Of a DNA stretch of 64,000 nucleotides, positions 26,301 through 41,300 are shown piece by piece. The translations under genes were made by a program, and so were the position numbers. Each line of letters starts with the position of its first letter. Position 1 is the stretch's first letter. This stretch comes from Leptobrachium leishanense (Eukaryota; Chordata; Amphibia; Anura; Megophryidae). The stretch lies in the NCBI GenBank assembly GCA_009667805.1, contig CM019069.1, forward strand, positions 56,796,422 to 56,860,421, given 5' to 3'. The notes under the pieces were generated by a model, which made no database searches, was not told the DNA's origin, and was given only the letters and a program-made list of their open reading frames with translations.

Positions 26301-29300
26301 AAATATGTACACACCACTTAGAAATACAGTATTTAATAAATGTATTTTAGTCACTACACCCTTAAAGTCATAATATATAAAAATGACATACTTATCCATG
26401 AAATCATCCGCAACCTTTTTTGGGATATTGTCGGCATGACGGAGCAGCCATATGATTTCATCACGGGCAAACGATAATGCCATAAATACAAAAAGAGCCT
26501 GAAAGAAAAGCAGAGATCATTTCAATCTGTCAGCACATTATCTGTGAGCAGATCCTTCATTGTTTTTGGATCCTGATCAGCATTTGGAGCAGCCACCTAT
26601 TTTTTCTGGCACTTGCCATGTTGATCATAGTGAGTAAGTGCTCAACCCAGGGGTGTTGTAAATTAATCTGTAAAACTGCTTTCAGTTTCGCCGGGCTACA
26701 CCTCTACTCCGCTTCTAACTAACCAGGCCCAGTTCCAACAATTGATTCTTTGAAGGAGATCTATGGAAGATAAGCTTTATATTGCCTGAATATAATCTGA
26801 ACACAAGGTAGAATAAACCTGACACCCAGTATGCCAAAAACTACCTTGCATATACCCATGCAGATATGGGGAGTAGAAATTTTGTCAAATTGACAAGTAC
26901 ATAAATGGTAGCAACACTATCATTCTGTTAGCCTACACAGTACAACAAATGTAATATTGCCAGTAGAAGTAGCCACCAGTGGTGCGGATTTGTCTGCAAA
27001 CCTATTTAAATACAGGTCAGCTGTAATACATTTGAGAATCCGGATCCAATAATTGGGTATAATACTGAAACATTACCAGATTCCAATTAAAATGTATAAC
27101 TGAGGAAGTTTTTGAAAAGATTACTTGACAAAGTAATGAATACAATGTATTTATGCTCTAGTCTCGCTTTTTTGCCCTCCACCACAACTTCAATGCATAT
27201 TGATTTGCCCTAGGAGTAAAGCATCGAATAGCAACCAGTTACAGTATATCTCCTGCTGATGAGGACATAATAAACGCGAAACAGCTGCACAGGAGTGACT
27301 GACTGGTGGCATAATCTGACCATTTCTAAAAAAGCCATCTAGTATGACACGGCAATGACAAGCAGGATTCTTTGTTGTTACAGACCCTAGATGCAAAAAA
27401 AAAAAAAAAAAAAAAAAAGGCGAGACGTTGCAGACTTCCTTTGCATGTCCTACCCAGAGTTCTTTGCTGCGTATGGTGACTGTAGCACATGAGCTACATA
27501 TGCAGTTCTCTGAATTGCTGGAATGTGTAAATGTCCTCTGCAGCTATAAACTATTATTTGCTCAAATATACATCTATATTGCTAAAAATTAAAAAGATAA
27601 AAATTATTTCACAATTGCTCATTCTTGAATACAGAAAAATCTGAGTCGTGTTGAAAAACAAAAGCAATTTTCGAAATATTAAGTAACCATAACCTTAAAT
27701 GAAAATTCTACTTCTTAGCAGAACTTTGAGTATTTACCTTTGGTCCCAGTAGTCCAGGTTGATCAGAAAGGACAGTTGCGAGTTCTTTTAACGCAGACCT
27801 TAAGAACTTGCGCCTTTCCCTGTGCGTTGCGCCCCTGCAACAATACGGCATATAATACTTTAGAAGCAAATAACATTTGAAGTTTCGCAAACAAAGGTCT
27901 CTTCTCAAAAAGGTCATAAAATCTGGATTCAATAATTAAATCAATTTCTGTAAATGTGTCAATTACATGTTCTTTTTATGTGTTTTGCCCACACATCGTT
28001 GCTCGTTTAAAAAAGGTGCAACATAGCGGTTTTTATTTTTTTTAACTTGCCTAGCTTATACAGTATTCTGATACGTACTAAGGCCAGGGTCAGACGAGCG
28101 CACTACATGCGCCCGTTCTGACGTGCCTCCCGGCGTCCATCGTAGCGTTATGACGCTTCGACATGTTCGACCACACGCTGTAGCGCGAGCACGAGTTGAG
28201 TGCGCTACAAAACTCCCCGAAGCGCTACGACCTTGGAGTGCACCAACTACGCTCATCGAGGAGACCAGACGGGTGTCAGAGTGGAAGGAACGTCCACGCT
28301 CACGGACGTTCCTTCCGCACTTCTAAATGCTCGTCTGACTCCGGCCTTAAACTACACCTGTGATAGCAACATCTTCATAAGCAAAATGTTAGACGTTAAA
28401 CTAACAGAACCTCCACATTCTGTCAAAACAATAGGTTAATTAAGAGCTGTAATTCAAAAACCTGGAGATTGGACTCAGACCATTTTTACTGCAAAAATAA
28501 TGAAGAAAAAATAAAGAGCTAAGGTTGTGTAACAAAAAAAAGTGTTGTTTTTAACTTACTTGGCTCAACCGCAAATTATCAAAAAAATTTAATCTGCACA
28601 ATATTTTAGCATTATTTTATTGGAAGTATAAATGTATGATGTATCGCATTTATGTAGTTTTGCCTCTTTTCATAAGCTTTTATATAGAGAAATATAAATA
28701 TATTTATTTTGGCATTATTTATGCATAAAGTGGAACTGGATGATAATTTATGCTGCCACCCAGGTTAAGAATACAGAACGCATTGCCAATTGTTTTTTTT
28801 TTTTGTAACAATTTTCTGCATTGCGCATTCAGGTCATATTTGCTACTGTCCCCACATTTTCTTTTGGACCTAAAAAGGAGGATTGTTTGGTGAAGGGAAT
28901 ACAGTGCTAGATTGGTATTTCTGTATGTTCAATACAAAATAACAAAATTTTACAAATTTAGTAAAATAAAAAATAAAAAAATAGCCACGTTTAGACAGAT
29001 AAATTACTCACGCATGTGACACTGCCATCTCTTTGCATTCCCTGATGTCATTAATGCGTTTGTTGTAACTGAAAGGAAAAATGCACACTTTGGTAACGTT
29101 TAACAAACTCCAAGTTACAAACTGAAGGATCAGATGGTTGGGATAAAGTCCTTCCTGTATGAATATTGTGCATTTCCAATTTTAGCTCCGCTAGACACAG
29201 GATATTCTTGCAGCAGCCACTTGGGTTTAACAGGTCATCTAGGGCAAGCGATCATGAAACAAGTAGCAAGAATACGTTTAAAGAATAGCTGGTGTCTTGT

Positions 29301-32300
29301 ACAAGCAATGGAGTAGAGCTTCTAGTTCAGGGGTCAGAAACCCTGGCCCTTCAAATGTTTCAGAACTATATCCATGATGCCTAGTGGGTTGGGTGAGCAT
29401 CATGGAAGATGCAGTTCCAAAACATCTGGAGAGCCAAGGTTGCTGACCCTTACGCTTGTTCTATGTGAATTAGGTTGGGGAGAGACTGCACATATTCCAT
29501 GACACGTGAACTGATTTTTGGAAACATCTATGAGAGGACAGGATCGAACTTGCCTAGCCTGTCAGTGAGGTGGGGAACAGAGGGAAGGATTTTAGTGGAT
29601 AGTGGCTTGCTGGCTGGTTTCAGAGGGAAGGATTTTAGTGGATAGTGGCCTGCTGGCTGGTTTCAGAGGAAGGATTTTAGTGGATAGTGGCCTGCTGGCT
29701 GGTTTCAGAGGGAAGGATTTTAGTGGATAGTGGCTTGCTGGCTGGTTTCAGAGGGAAGGATTTTAGTGGATAGTGGCCTGCTGGCTGGTTTCAGAGGGAA
29801 GGATTTTAGTGCATAGTGGCTTGCTGGCTGGTTTCAGAGGGAAGGATTTTAGTGGATAGTGGCTTGCTGGCTGGTTTCAGAGGGAAGGATTTTAGTGGAT
29901 AGTGGCTTGCTGGCTGGTTTCAGAAGGAAGGATGAAGGTGGATAGTGGATTGCTGGCTGGTTTCAGGGGGAAGGATTTTAGTGGCTAGTGGCTTGCTGGC
30001 TGGTTTCAGGGGGAAGGATGAAGGTGGATAGTGGCTTGATGGCTGGTTTCAGGGGGAAGGATGAAGGTGGATAGTGGCCTGCTGGCTGGGTTCAGGGGGA
30101 AGGATGAAGGTGGATAGTGGCCTGCTGGCTGGGTTCAGAGGGAAGGAACGCCTATTAAGTAGAGATATCCTGAAATTGTGGCAAGTCTGAGGATCAGAAC
30201 TGATAAGCAGCTCATACATGAACACTGATGCATTTCATTATTAGAAGCTTTTACATGCACGCTTAAAACGTCAGAGGTTTATTTCGCTACTTCATTTATA
30301 CAGTAAGGTAAACGTCAACATGCCAATAGCCCGCACATGAAAGTGCTCCCCTTCGGCATATACAAGTCATATGCTGCAAGGAAATTAAAGCATAGGATTT
30401 GCCTCCTGCAGCATAAGAATTCTTCATACTGCAGGGGAACACTTCACGCGCCACCCATTAGCCTGTAGAAAACCTGGAAAAACATTCAAGCACCATCACC
30501 TCTCTTTCAAAAAAAATGGCAAAATAGAACATTTGTAAAACGTCCCAGATTTTCGCTACTTAGCAGTTATACCCAGGGGTCCGGAGGATATTGCAAGTAC
30601 TCAAACGTTAAAATGCTTGTAAAGATGTATATGGGATGAATCTGGGACAGAAGGCTATAGCATTACCCGACCCACCACTCAAATACGTTTTAGATTAGCA
30701 ATATTTTTTTTTTCTCCTTTCTACCACCTATATCTTTGTCAGTAAAGATCAGCAAAGTTAAACAATTACAGCAGATTATATTTAAAATAACTTTCACTAT
30801 GACAAGGTGTATGTTAAGCAGCAAAAAAAACCTTTAATCCTTTTTGGATCAATATGTGGGTTTAAAATTAACTTACCCTCTGATGTTCACAAACAGATCT
30901 TCTGCAGCTTTGTGAATGTGAAAAACTTCATCTCTGTAAAGAGAAAGGCATGAGCTGCTCTGCAGGGCGAGTTTCCAAAGACTAAGGGCAGTGGCGTCTG
31001 TGTTTAGAACCCCGTGACACAAAATAAATCCAACTGAAAGGAAAAATGAAAAAGTTATAAAACTACTAACAGGAAGAAAAGCATAGCTGTGCCTCAACAT
31101 TCAACACAATGCAAATCTTTCACATTTGTAGCTGCCGTCAAATGGCATGAACCTAGAAATGCACATATATTTATTCTGATTTTCCTTTTTTTTTTTCTTC
31201 TTCTTACAGTTTTTAATTAACCATACTCATTCCAGATGCACTGCCTAGATTGCTTGATCCTCTGAATAAGCCATATGCTGGATTGGCAACAGTGGTAAAT
31301 AGTGAATGGATTCCAGATTCTCCACTAGAAACTTCTTTTCCTATAGTGTGTGATTTCTTATATATAACAATGGTATGCAGAAGCCTTTCCATAAGCCATC
31401 ATATGGAGTTTATAGTACCAGGTACAAAGACGTTTGAATTAACTACTACATCTAGAATATCTAGATATACCATATCAGTGTTTCCCAACTCCGGTTTTCA
31501 AATCCCCTAACAGGTCAGATTTTAAGGATCACCTTGGGGAAATGCAGACTGAATCCTGCAATCACTGAGCAGCAAATCATATCACCTGCGCTGTGCTTCA
31601 GATATCTAAAAAACCTGATCTGTCAGGGGTACTTTAGGACAGCAGTTGGGAACCACTGTTCTAGATCAAAAATACGAACTGACAGGGAGGTCTTGCACAT
31701 TTTCAATGGAAGAGGCCACAGGAAAGCTTGCCATACAGGTGAAGCCAGTTCGTACAGAGCTTCCTGGCTTTGCACCTTCCAGATATACGTGAAGATCAAA
31801 TGATACGTTATTTTGCAGAAGAAAAGCAGGTGAATGAACGCAAAACAATCTTGAAAGGTTTACATTTTATGTGACTAGGAGGTGGTATTTTAGATCCTCC
31901 AATTAAATTCCTTCTATATTGTTTCTGAAGTAGTGGGGGGGGGGGGGGAGGGGTCGATACCAAGAATGATTTCATGACTGCTTAGAAGAAAAAAAACAAA
32001 AGCTGCCTAATTGGTCTTCATCTTCAGGAAGGTAGTGTGATATCTGACGTGGAACGCACGCCGTGTTTAATTCCAGCGTGCCATATTGAATGCCGGTAGG
32101 GCGGCTCAGGGACGTCTGACCATGTGACCGGTCGCGATGACGTCAGAAGGCACCTACACATCAGGACGTGGAATCCGCGGTGGGAGTCCCGCAAGAGGTA
32201 TAGGACATAGTTTATAAATAAAAAGGTTGAGGACTGGATTATATTTTTTCCACCTGATTAAGCCCTGTTTATAGTGTTTACACTGACAAACTTCACGGTG

Positions 32301-35300
32301 TTTAGTTCTTTTTTGTTTTAAGGTGTGTCTTAAAGATTTTATAACAAGATTGCTGTACTTTGAGATTCTTCTGACATCTTGATACTGATTGAACTACAAG
32401 ATCTTTATATACTGGCAATTTATTTGCGGTACAGTGCTATATCCTTTTTATATCGAAGTCACGGTTGCGCTTTACCATTTATTGCGTTTAGACTTTATGT
32501 GTGGAAGGGTATACATTGTGATATAAAGAGATGTCACTATTCCTATATATTTGAGAGCTCCCTTATTTTTTAATATCCATGCATTATGAGATGCCAGGCA
32601 CATATATTCCAAATCTTAATCCTGGCTTACTTACAGCACCAGGAAATACGAAAGTGAGTTTCGTGCACATTCTTCAAGCATTTGAATAAAAATGCTATTG
32701 GGAGCACACAGAGAGCTAAACCCTCACTAGACACAATGCAGTGTGGCTGACTTCAGGCCAGTTGTGTGTATGACAGCTGAGATTCTTTGTTTACGTGAGT
32801 TAAGTGATTAGTTATGGGTGTGAATGGGAACTCCGTGAGGCATGCCCATGAATCGCCAATTAGGTATGGTATACTTATTTTTGTTTGTAAGAAATGGTTA
32901 AAAGGCATGTGTTTGTGTGCCTCAACAAAAAAAAAATTGGCTTGATCCTGCATTCTCTGAAATTTTGTTAAGTCCCGATATAGATTGGAAAGCCAATCAG
33001 GTATCCTTCTCCAGCTCAAAACAATACCACAATACAAAAAGACAGTGGCTCGGTCCTCATTTTCTTACAGAGCACCGCAGTTATGGAATAACCTCCCAGA
33101 CACCATCAAATCTGCCCCCAGTCTTAAGTCATTCAAGAGCTCCCTATTAACATACCTCAATGCGGAATGCACCTGTAAACATGTAACATAATGACTATAT
33201 TACTTACATATTTATTTTCTGTTAATCTGTAGATTTGTGTTGTTTTTTAATATCTTGCATTTATTACTTTGTATTTCTGTAACAACTGTAACCAATGTTC
33301 TTGAACCCAGGACATACTTGAAAACGAGAGAAATCTCAATGTAGCCTTCCTGGCAAAATACTTCATAAATTAAAATATAGAATATAAACCAAGTAATTAT
33401 TCTCATATGCCCATATTTCTGTTGAAGGTAATATTTGTTGAATATATTTTATTGTCATGTGATTTCACTTTTGAATAAAAATTCTTTAGAGAAAAAAAAT
33501 ATATTAAATATATTTACGTACAAATTAACCATTTTTCCATTGCATCGAGTGAAAGGTATTCACAAGGCATCTGCAATAAAGAAACAAAAAGATTACATTA
33601 TCTTGTATTAACATATTGTGCAGCGCTTTACAATTAGAAAACAGGGGGGGGGGGTATGATATACACACTGTAAAATCTAGCAAATACAGCCCTTTAACTT
33701 GACCTGTAAGCTTAGAAACACAAAGGAATCCCTGCCTACCGAGTGAAGGCTTTGAGTGGAATATACAATTTAAATAGTGTTGTCACAGTTCTTGATATCA
33801 AAACAAAGATGCTCTGTATAACAGATTTAGCAAAACATTTAGAGCTGTGAAAGAATCCATACATTTCTATAGAAAGATATGCATAAGACGCCAATAAGTA
33901 ATTATCTGGATATTCCGCACACCATCATGTGCTACATTAGTATCTGTTCTGATTGTCAACTAAACCTCAAAAGAATTTAGTTTTAATGCTAAAATATGAA
34001 AGGTAACGCATGGTTACGTCAGCAATGCAAAAAAGTAGTCATAACTGTTGACAGAAATTGCAAAGAGTATAATGAATATTGTTATATCAACCTTCTGCAA
34101 TATTCTGTGCAAGATTGTGTCTACTAGTAAACAAGTAGCAGACAGTGTATTCCATTTAAATGTTACCGTCATTATCAGATAGAAAGTGTTCACTAGCCTG
34201 GGAGGGGTTGATGTTGGGAAAACCACAAACCGGTTAAACTATTTTTATCCATACCGTGTCCGATTGTGCAGGGTTTAGCATTGTACTTGGAGCACTGATG
34301 AGACTTAAAAGCTGGGCATTTCTCCACTGATCCGCTGAAAGGTTTCTACGAGGATAAACCATCTGAAGCGAAATTAGGGCATCTGACAAAGACTAAAAAA
34401 TTAAAACAGAGGTTACATAAATATGTACAACGTGACTTTGGTTAACTGTAAAAGATTACAGGCACATACACGTTTAATGAAGGCTTCCATATCAGAAATT
34501 AATGCCATCAGAGCACAAGAAATAAATGCTACAAAACGAAATGCCCAGAATAGATCTACTTTGTAAAAGGAAGCTAATCAGTGGTAAATTAAAAGCTTGA
34601 TTATCTCTTGAGAAAAGACAAAGCTTACATCGGTAATGAGCAACTTATTTAAATGAAAAGGCTTTGTCCAATTTTTACATAGCACATGCATTACTTTTCC
34701 CCACCAGAGCCTCCTTCCAGGCGTTTTTCCCTTTTGACAAGTCTGAAGCCAATTGAATGGCTCTCAGTGCAATCACAAAGAAGCATTAGCCAATCAGAGA
34801 TTGTTGTGCAATCCCATCAGAACCTCAGGAGGTTGTCCAGGTGTCATGAGGAGATGGCGGAGTACTCCTAAAACACCATTAACAATTAAACCGTGGTAAT
34901 TTGCAATGGTGATTAAGTGTCCCTTTAATTCCAATTTGCAGACTGATTAAAATCTATCAGTATTCACTCCTCTGTACCAAAAAGCACTTTACGTCAGTGC
35001 AAAATAGTTCATCAAGGCTGCATGTCACTAAAGGAAAACCCTCATACAGTGGGAATTACCAAATCCTCATATTTTATATGTAACCTCTACACTACCATCT
35101 GGTGGTCCATAAAACCACTGGCTGACAATGGTTTTATGGAAAAATACCCTTTATCCGTTAAAATCTAAATACAGTGCAATTAAGGACGGGGTCAGACGAG
35201 CGTTTTTGAGAGGAACGTCCGTAAGAGTTGACGTTCCTTCCACACTGACACTCATCTGGCCACCTTGCTGAGCAGTTAGTTTGGTCAGCGCTGCAAGGCT

Positions 35301-38300
35301 CGAGCCTCCAATGGAGGATGGCGCTTTGCAGCCCCAAACGCGTGCCGTAGCACTTCGACGTGGAGGCTTTCAGTATGACCGCAGCACATCCGCTGTAGTG
35401 CTCGCTGCAGCATGTGGCCGGCCCTGTCGAAGCATCACAACGTTGCGACGGACACCAGGAGGCACGCACGTATGTAGTGCGTTCGTCTGTCCCCAGCCTT
35501 TAAGTAAAAAAGTGGTTTAAAACAGTATTTCTTAATGAAATGCAGATCACCTTGGGGAATTGCATACAGAATACTGCAATCACTGAGCAGCAAATCATAT
35601 CTGAAGCACAGCACAGGTGATATGATTTGCTGCTCAGTGATTGCAGTATTCAGTCTGCATTTCCCCAAGGTGATCTGTAAAATCTGGCCTGGTTGGGGTT
35701 CCTGAGGACAGGTTTAAGAAATACTGGTTTAAAAAGACATCTTCCGTAAGGAAAATATTTGCTTACTTCTTTTTCTTATCTATCCTAGGACAGAACAGGA
35801 CAGTCAATCATTTCATTGACCTTGAGAGATTGTAGCTTTTTAAGTATTAATGCCATCTTTCCATGGACAGTAATAAAACATTATCTAAAAAAGTGTCAGA
35901 AAGGACAAAAAAAGCATTCTAACATAATTGCGCAAATGCTTCAACGAAGCCGTGGGACTCCGACTGGAGCGGTCAAGGTCTCCCCCTGGGCTGCAGAATC
36001 CCTGTGACGTGTTGGGGACATCCTCCACATGTTGTGGGGAAACCTCAGGATCCACATCTTCTGCCGCCAAGGAGTTAAGGAAATATGTCACGTAGAATGT
36101 TTGTTTGTTTGACTATTGTCTACACTTTCAGGGGGGGGGGGGGGGTTGTGCTTTCTAGTTTGCGCACTTCAACGATTGCATTTCACCGACCATGCGATGA
36201 ATTGACTATTCACCGCAGGGTCAAAGATGGAGTCGCCGAACAGCAGGGAAAAAAAAACAAAAAAACATAAAATGAACTCTGCTATTGTTCTAAAAAGGTG
36301 TTTAAACCAATTAAAATGCATGAAATTGTGTAAATAAAAAAGGTCCGTTACAAAATAATAAAAAACTATTTAAAAAAAAAAAATTTGAGAATCAAAAATT
36401 TCATCTAAAAAAAGGTTGCGTTAACCATCACAGTAGTGACGAAATTTAAAACCAAAGAAAACAAGATTTCTCCAAGGGTATTTCTTCGTGAATAGGTACT
36501 TTAAAACCACAATGTTGCCTGCAGACACCCAAAAACTGTTCCTTTCTGAGCAGGAGATGAAAAGAAATTAAAAGCAAGGCAATTACTTTACTGTGCGGGA
36601 CAAACTCTTCCATCATCTTTTTTAACGGATTTTCATAGTCCACTATCATCTGTCCAAGTCGAGGATACTCTCGGTCACTAAAAATATTCAAGTAATAAAT
36701 GTTAAATACTAGAATGAATACGCAAAATCGTTTAACTGGATGCACGTTCAATATAGATATTAATACCTTGCTCCGTGGGCCATTTCATGTGAGTAGTTGT
36801 AGAGACCTATAATGGCTTTTCTCTCTTCAATCCGAGACAGCATTATCATTAGTGTTGTGTAGGTTACGATCAAATCGAGGTAATTCTTTGTTAAATCAAA
36901 GTTGACAGTCTAAAAAAAAATAAAAAAAAAATTTTTTTTTTTAAAAAAAAAAATAACAGCGTAAATGAAACGAATTTAATTTACTGGCTTGGGTCCCATC
37001 CAAGATATCTTGTAACTATATGCAAATATTCCAAAATACAGGGAACTTCTGGCCCCAAGCATTTTTTGGATAATGGATACTTCCCCTGTATTTGTAAAAT
37101 AGATCTTCCACCTAGATTGATTTTTCTTCATTTATTAGGAGGCAACAGGTTTACATGGCAGGCACAGTTGCGATACACTTAAAGAAAAGCACTACTGAAA
37201 AGCAGAGAGCTTTTTTCTGCCCTTTAATAATTGAGCAGAGGCTGCTGACAGCCTCTACTCAATTGTTTATTTTCTCCCATGCCGTGCGCAGCTCCTCTTC
37301 GGCTCAGGGACTCAAAACCAAAAGTCCCTGAGGCTTTTCTGTGCTATTTGCGGACTTGCGCAGCATAGGGAGCACAAATTGCGCACCGTTAAGGGAAATT
37401 GCAAACTTTGTGTACGCAAGTTCCATAGCGCCTGCGCAGAACGATGGATCAGAGCTGTGTGCATGCGCAAATCCGATCATCGCTGTAACGGTTTAACCGC
37501 TAGTGAGATAGTGACATCAGCATGCTCTCTGCGTGCCGACATCACTAATAACCGGCAGCTAGGAAACGAATTCCCTGGCCGCTGGTGATGCTGGTTGTGG
37601 TGGAGGACTATCCTCCACTTTACACAGCATTTTAGCCAGATGGGGAAGGGGTAAGAGACTGTACTCAAAGTGGTCTGGATGAGTCGAGTGTTCTTTTAAA
37701 TCCTTTGCCAATTATTTATTAGTACCTCGCATTGTTCAAGTTTATTTAAGACTAGACTGGATGTGGTGTATCAGCATTAAAACCAGAGGAATTGTGGGTC
37801 TGGTCTGAAAAAAGGGAAATGAGATTCAAAGGGAGTTAAATCGATTAGGTTTTTAAATTTTGGAATTAACTGGCAAAATATTCACTGCATGGGATGGTGT
37901 TCGCGAAACCTGGGAAATATTGGGAATTACTGTAGAAATACATAACTATTTCTACAGTAAAGAGTGTTGTAAGTGCCCAGAAGACGAGAGAGAGACACAC
38001 ACACACACCTAGAAACATCCATTACTCATCGGAAAATCATTTTATTTTCTAAACTTACTATATCGAAGAAAACTTGGCAGACATCGATGGTGTTTAGCAG
38101 CTCACAAACATGGTCCTAGAAAGAAAAAAACAATTACAAACATAAGGGTGAAATGAAGATGCAGCTAGGCACAAGCAGAATGATATATCTCAATCTGCTA
38201 GCCTGGTCAAGACAGAGTAAACAGATCAAAGAAAAAAAAAGGAAAGCCGGTCACACATTGGGATTCGATAAGGCTTCTTTAATCAGAGCAACGATGCACA

Positions 38301-41300
38301 TTTTATCTCAATACACGAGCCTGAGTCTTCGTATGCTTGACAATGACTTGTGTGTGGAGCAGAAACCTTGTATAGTCCACTGTTTAGACTCGTTTGTGAG
38401 AGTGGCTGTACTTCTATCTCCTCGTTCGGATTAAAGCAGTCTATTCATATCCCTCTCGTGGCCGGTATTCATTTTTCTTTGGCTACTAACATTTGAGGGA
38501 CTGATGGCCGTATCCTGCTGTATGGAACCTGTGGCAACTGATACTCAGGCGTGTGCTTCCACATTCTCTACATGATCCATAGTATACAGATCACACAGAA
38601 CTAGAATTATATTTGCCTTAATAATGAATGGTGGCACTGAGCCATTGTAGAATTTCTAAAGGGGTTTTTCAGAAAGCACCATTTGATGCAGTTGCAAGCA
38701 ACACTGGAAAAAAATTCAGCAGTGAAGTTTCTACTGCTGTCTCTTGATTTCTCTGACACACTGAAGTTTGTCACGGATGCAACATTGGTGATTTTCACCT
38801 CTGCAAACAATGGTGCTTTCCTTACCAAAAGAAAATGTCATGGTTATGAGAAAGAAGCTTAAACGAGGCCATAGAAAAGTCCAACAACAAACCGGTATGT
38901 CCCCGATTATGTGGTGAGATTCAGCAGCAGTCTCGACACTCATAGGTAAATTATATACCTTTATTAACCTCCCTGGCGGTTTAATTTTTTCTAAATTTCG
39001 TGTCTAAAAATGACTCAATTTTTTTTTAAAGGAAACGTGTTTTTGGACATAGTTAGCCTGTAATAATTAGGAATCCCGCACTGAAATCCGTGCAATCAAG
39101 AGTCCTTACTGGTAAAATCCTTTATAAATAAATAGTAAATACACTGAGTCCGATAAAGTTTGAAACACGACATAATAATTTATTATCCCAAAAATAAGTA
39201 TCCAAAATAATGCAAATAAATGATAATAAAATACAACAAAAAAACACTGAAATCTGTCTGCAAACAAGGGTGAGACGATTTATGATCTATTTCTTATCCT
39301 GTAGTGCCACCTAGTGGCCGTTCATAAACATTACACTGTATAATCCAAAGTGTAAACTGTAAAAAAGATTTATTATATGCTGGTCCCGCACCCCCCTGCA
39401 TCGTGTGACTCGCAGGGAGCCTTCCAGTAAGCAACTCGCCGCGATCACACTGCGGGGGACAGCGAGGGAGCCAGGAGGAGCCGAGTAAACATCCAGCCCA
39501 AGTGTGACTCGGGGTTACCGTTCACGGTAGCGAAATTTAACCCCGAGTCACTCGGGAATACCGCCAGGGAGGTTAAAAATAAGTATAAAGCAGTGTTACT
39601 TTAATAGTAGAAAAGACCATACGAAAGAAAAAAGTTATATAAAATCAAGAACTGACAATAGAACGCTTGGTTTGTCAATATTTAAAGCACTTCACATGTC
39701 TATTAAAATATGACATTGTTCTAGAAGAAAACAGCACACATAAGATTCAAAGCAGTGGTCAGCAACCTTGGCCCCCCATAGGTTTTAGACTACATCTCCC
39801 ATGAAGCTCAGGTTTTCCAGACCCTTCGCAAGGTTGCTGACCCCCAGTTTAAAGGATTAAGAAAAACAAAATTGCTTACCTTAAATTCCATGACATCTAC
39901 AAAGGTGAAGTAGTACAAAGCCAGATTCTTCAGTATTTCGGATTTCTCTTTTTGAAGCTGTGCAAGCTGTTGCTGTAAAATACAAAAGTGTGTTACTATG
40001 AGATTTTTTTTTAAATGCTGAACATTTTTATTACAATCTGCTACAGTGAAAATTAAACTAAAACCAGGCAACCCCCCCCCCCCAACACCACACGTCTACC
40101 TGCTCAGAATAGAGAGACCCCATGCCAGTTGGGGGGAATAAAACAGGATGGAAAAGTGCAGTCGTTCGGAAAAAGGAGCATGAGTGGAAGTACTTGTTAA
40201 TAGGAGAGCAAGATGGCATTCTCCGGTCAAGAAGCAAAAGGACACGAAAAAAAAAATTCTGAACTTACCAAACAGAATATCCAGGCAAAGCCACGTTACG
40301 CATGCAAAATAAATGTAGATACAAACATAAAATACAGTAAAAAATTATCTAGAAACTAGATTTCCACACAATACAACCACAACGACCAAAACAAATGAAA
40401 AGCAGCAGAAAGGAAAAAAGAAAACACTTGTTAGACACAGGAGAACAAGCAAGGCTTTGAAAGAGATTAGATATAGTTTATAGAAAGGAATAGTCTGAAG
40501 GACAGAATGATGATAGCACATTTATGCAAAGCAATATATAGAGTATGGTGGATGACCGAATTCACAAAATGTAGACAACTTTTTTAGTTTTAAAGATGGT
40601 GGTTAATAGAGCTGGATAGATATGGCACAAAGCATATAATGAATTATCTACTGGTGTAGACTCCAAAAGGTATGATAGCCTTTACTAATCGCTGCAGTTG
40701 CTATTTTCCAGTGATTGATGAACAGTGGTACAAGGAGGTCTTCCTTCCTGCACTCCGTATATAACGGTCGCAATATCCAAGAGATCAAACCCCATCTAAA
40801 CTGCATCACGGGACTCCTTAACCCCTTAAGGACCCAGGGTGTTTAAAGTCAATGCATTTATGGTGTAAACATTACGTCATTGGTCCATTGTAAAGTTTGT
40901 ATGGACAACACCAGTTTCTTAAAACGGGACATCAGCTGTTAATATTGAAAAGAAGACATTGCAAATTCACGGTTTACTTAAAAGATGCAAACATAAAATG
41001 CATGAATACGAAATAAGGGAACAGTGCTTGACACCCAATGTTGTCTAGAAACACACTGGGTGTCAAGGAAGTGCAGCTCCTTAATTTTGGATTTTTTGTA
41101 GTATATATTGTAAGGTGCAGGGAGGATCACCTTTAGGGGAAATTATAGCGAATCCACTGAACTATTCATTCTTTAAGGGCCACAAAACCCGTTTGCTGCT
41201 TTTATAAAATGCATGAAGTCCCAGAATGAGACTGCATGGAAGATTAGTTTTAAATTAATCCAAGAGTCAGTAACCTTGTCCCTCCACTCCAAGTGCTTTG

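Noticed and set aside
34290..34315. ctgatgag motif on the plus strand as a third hammerhead core
   Set aside because: It lies in the reverse complement of an NCKAP1 exon and lacks a paired stem II, GAAA and stem I partner.
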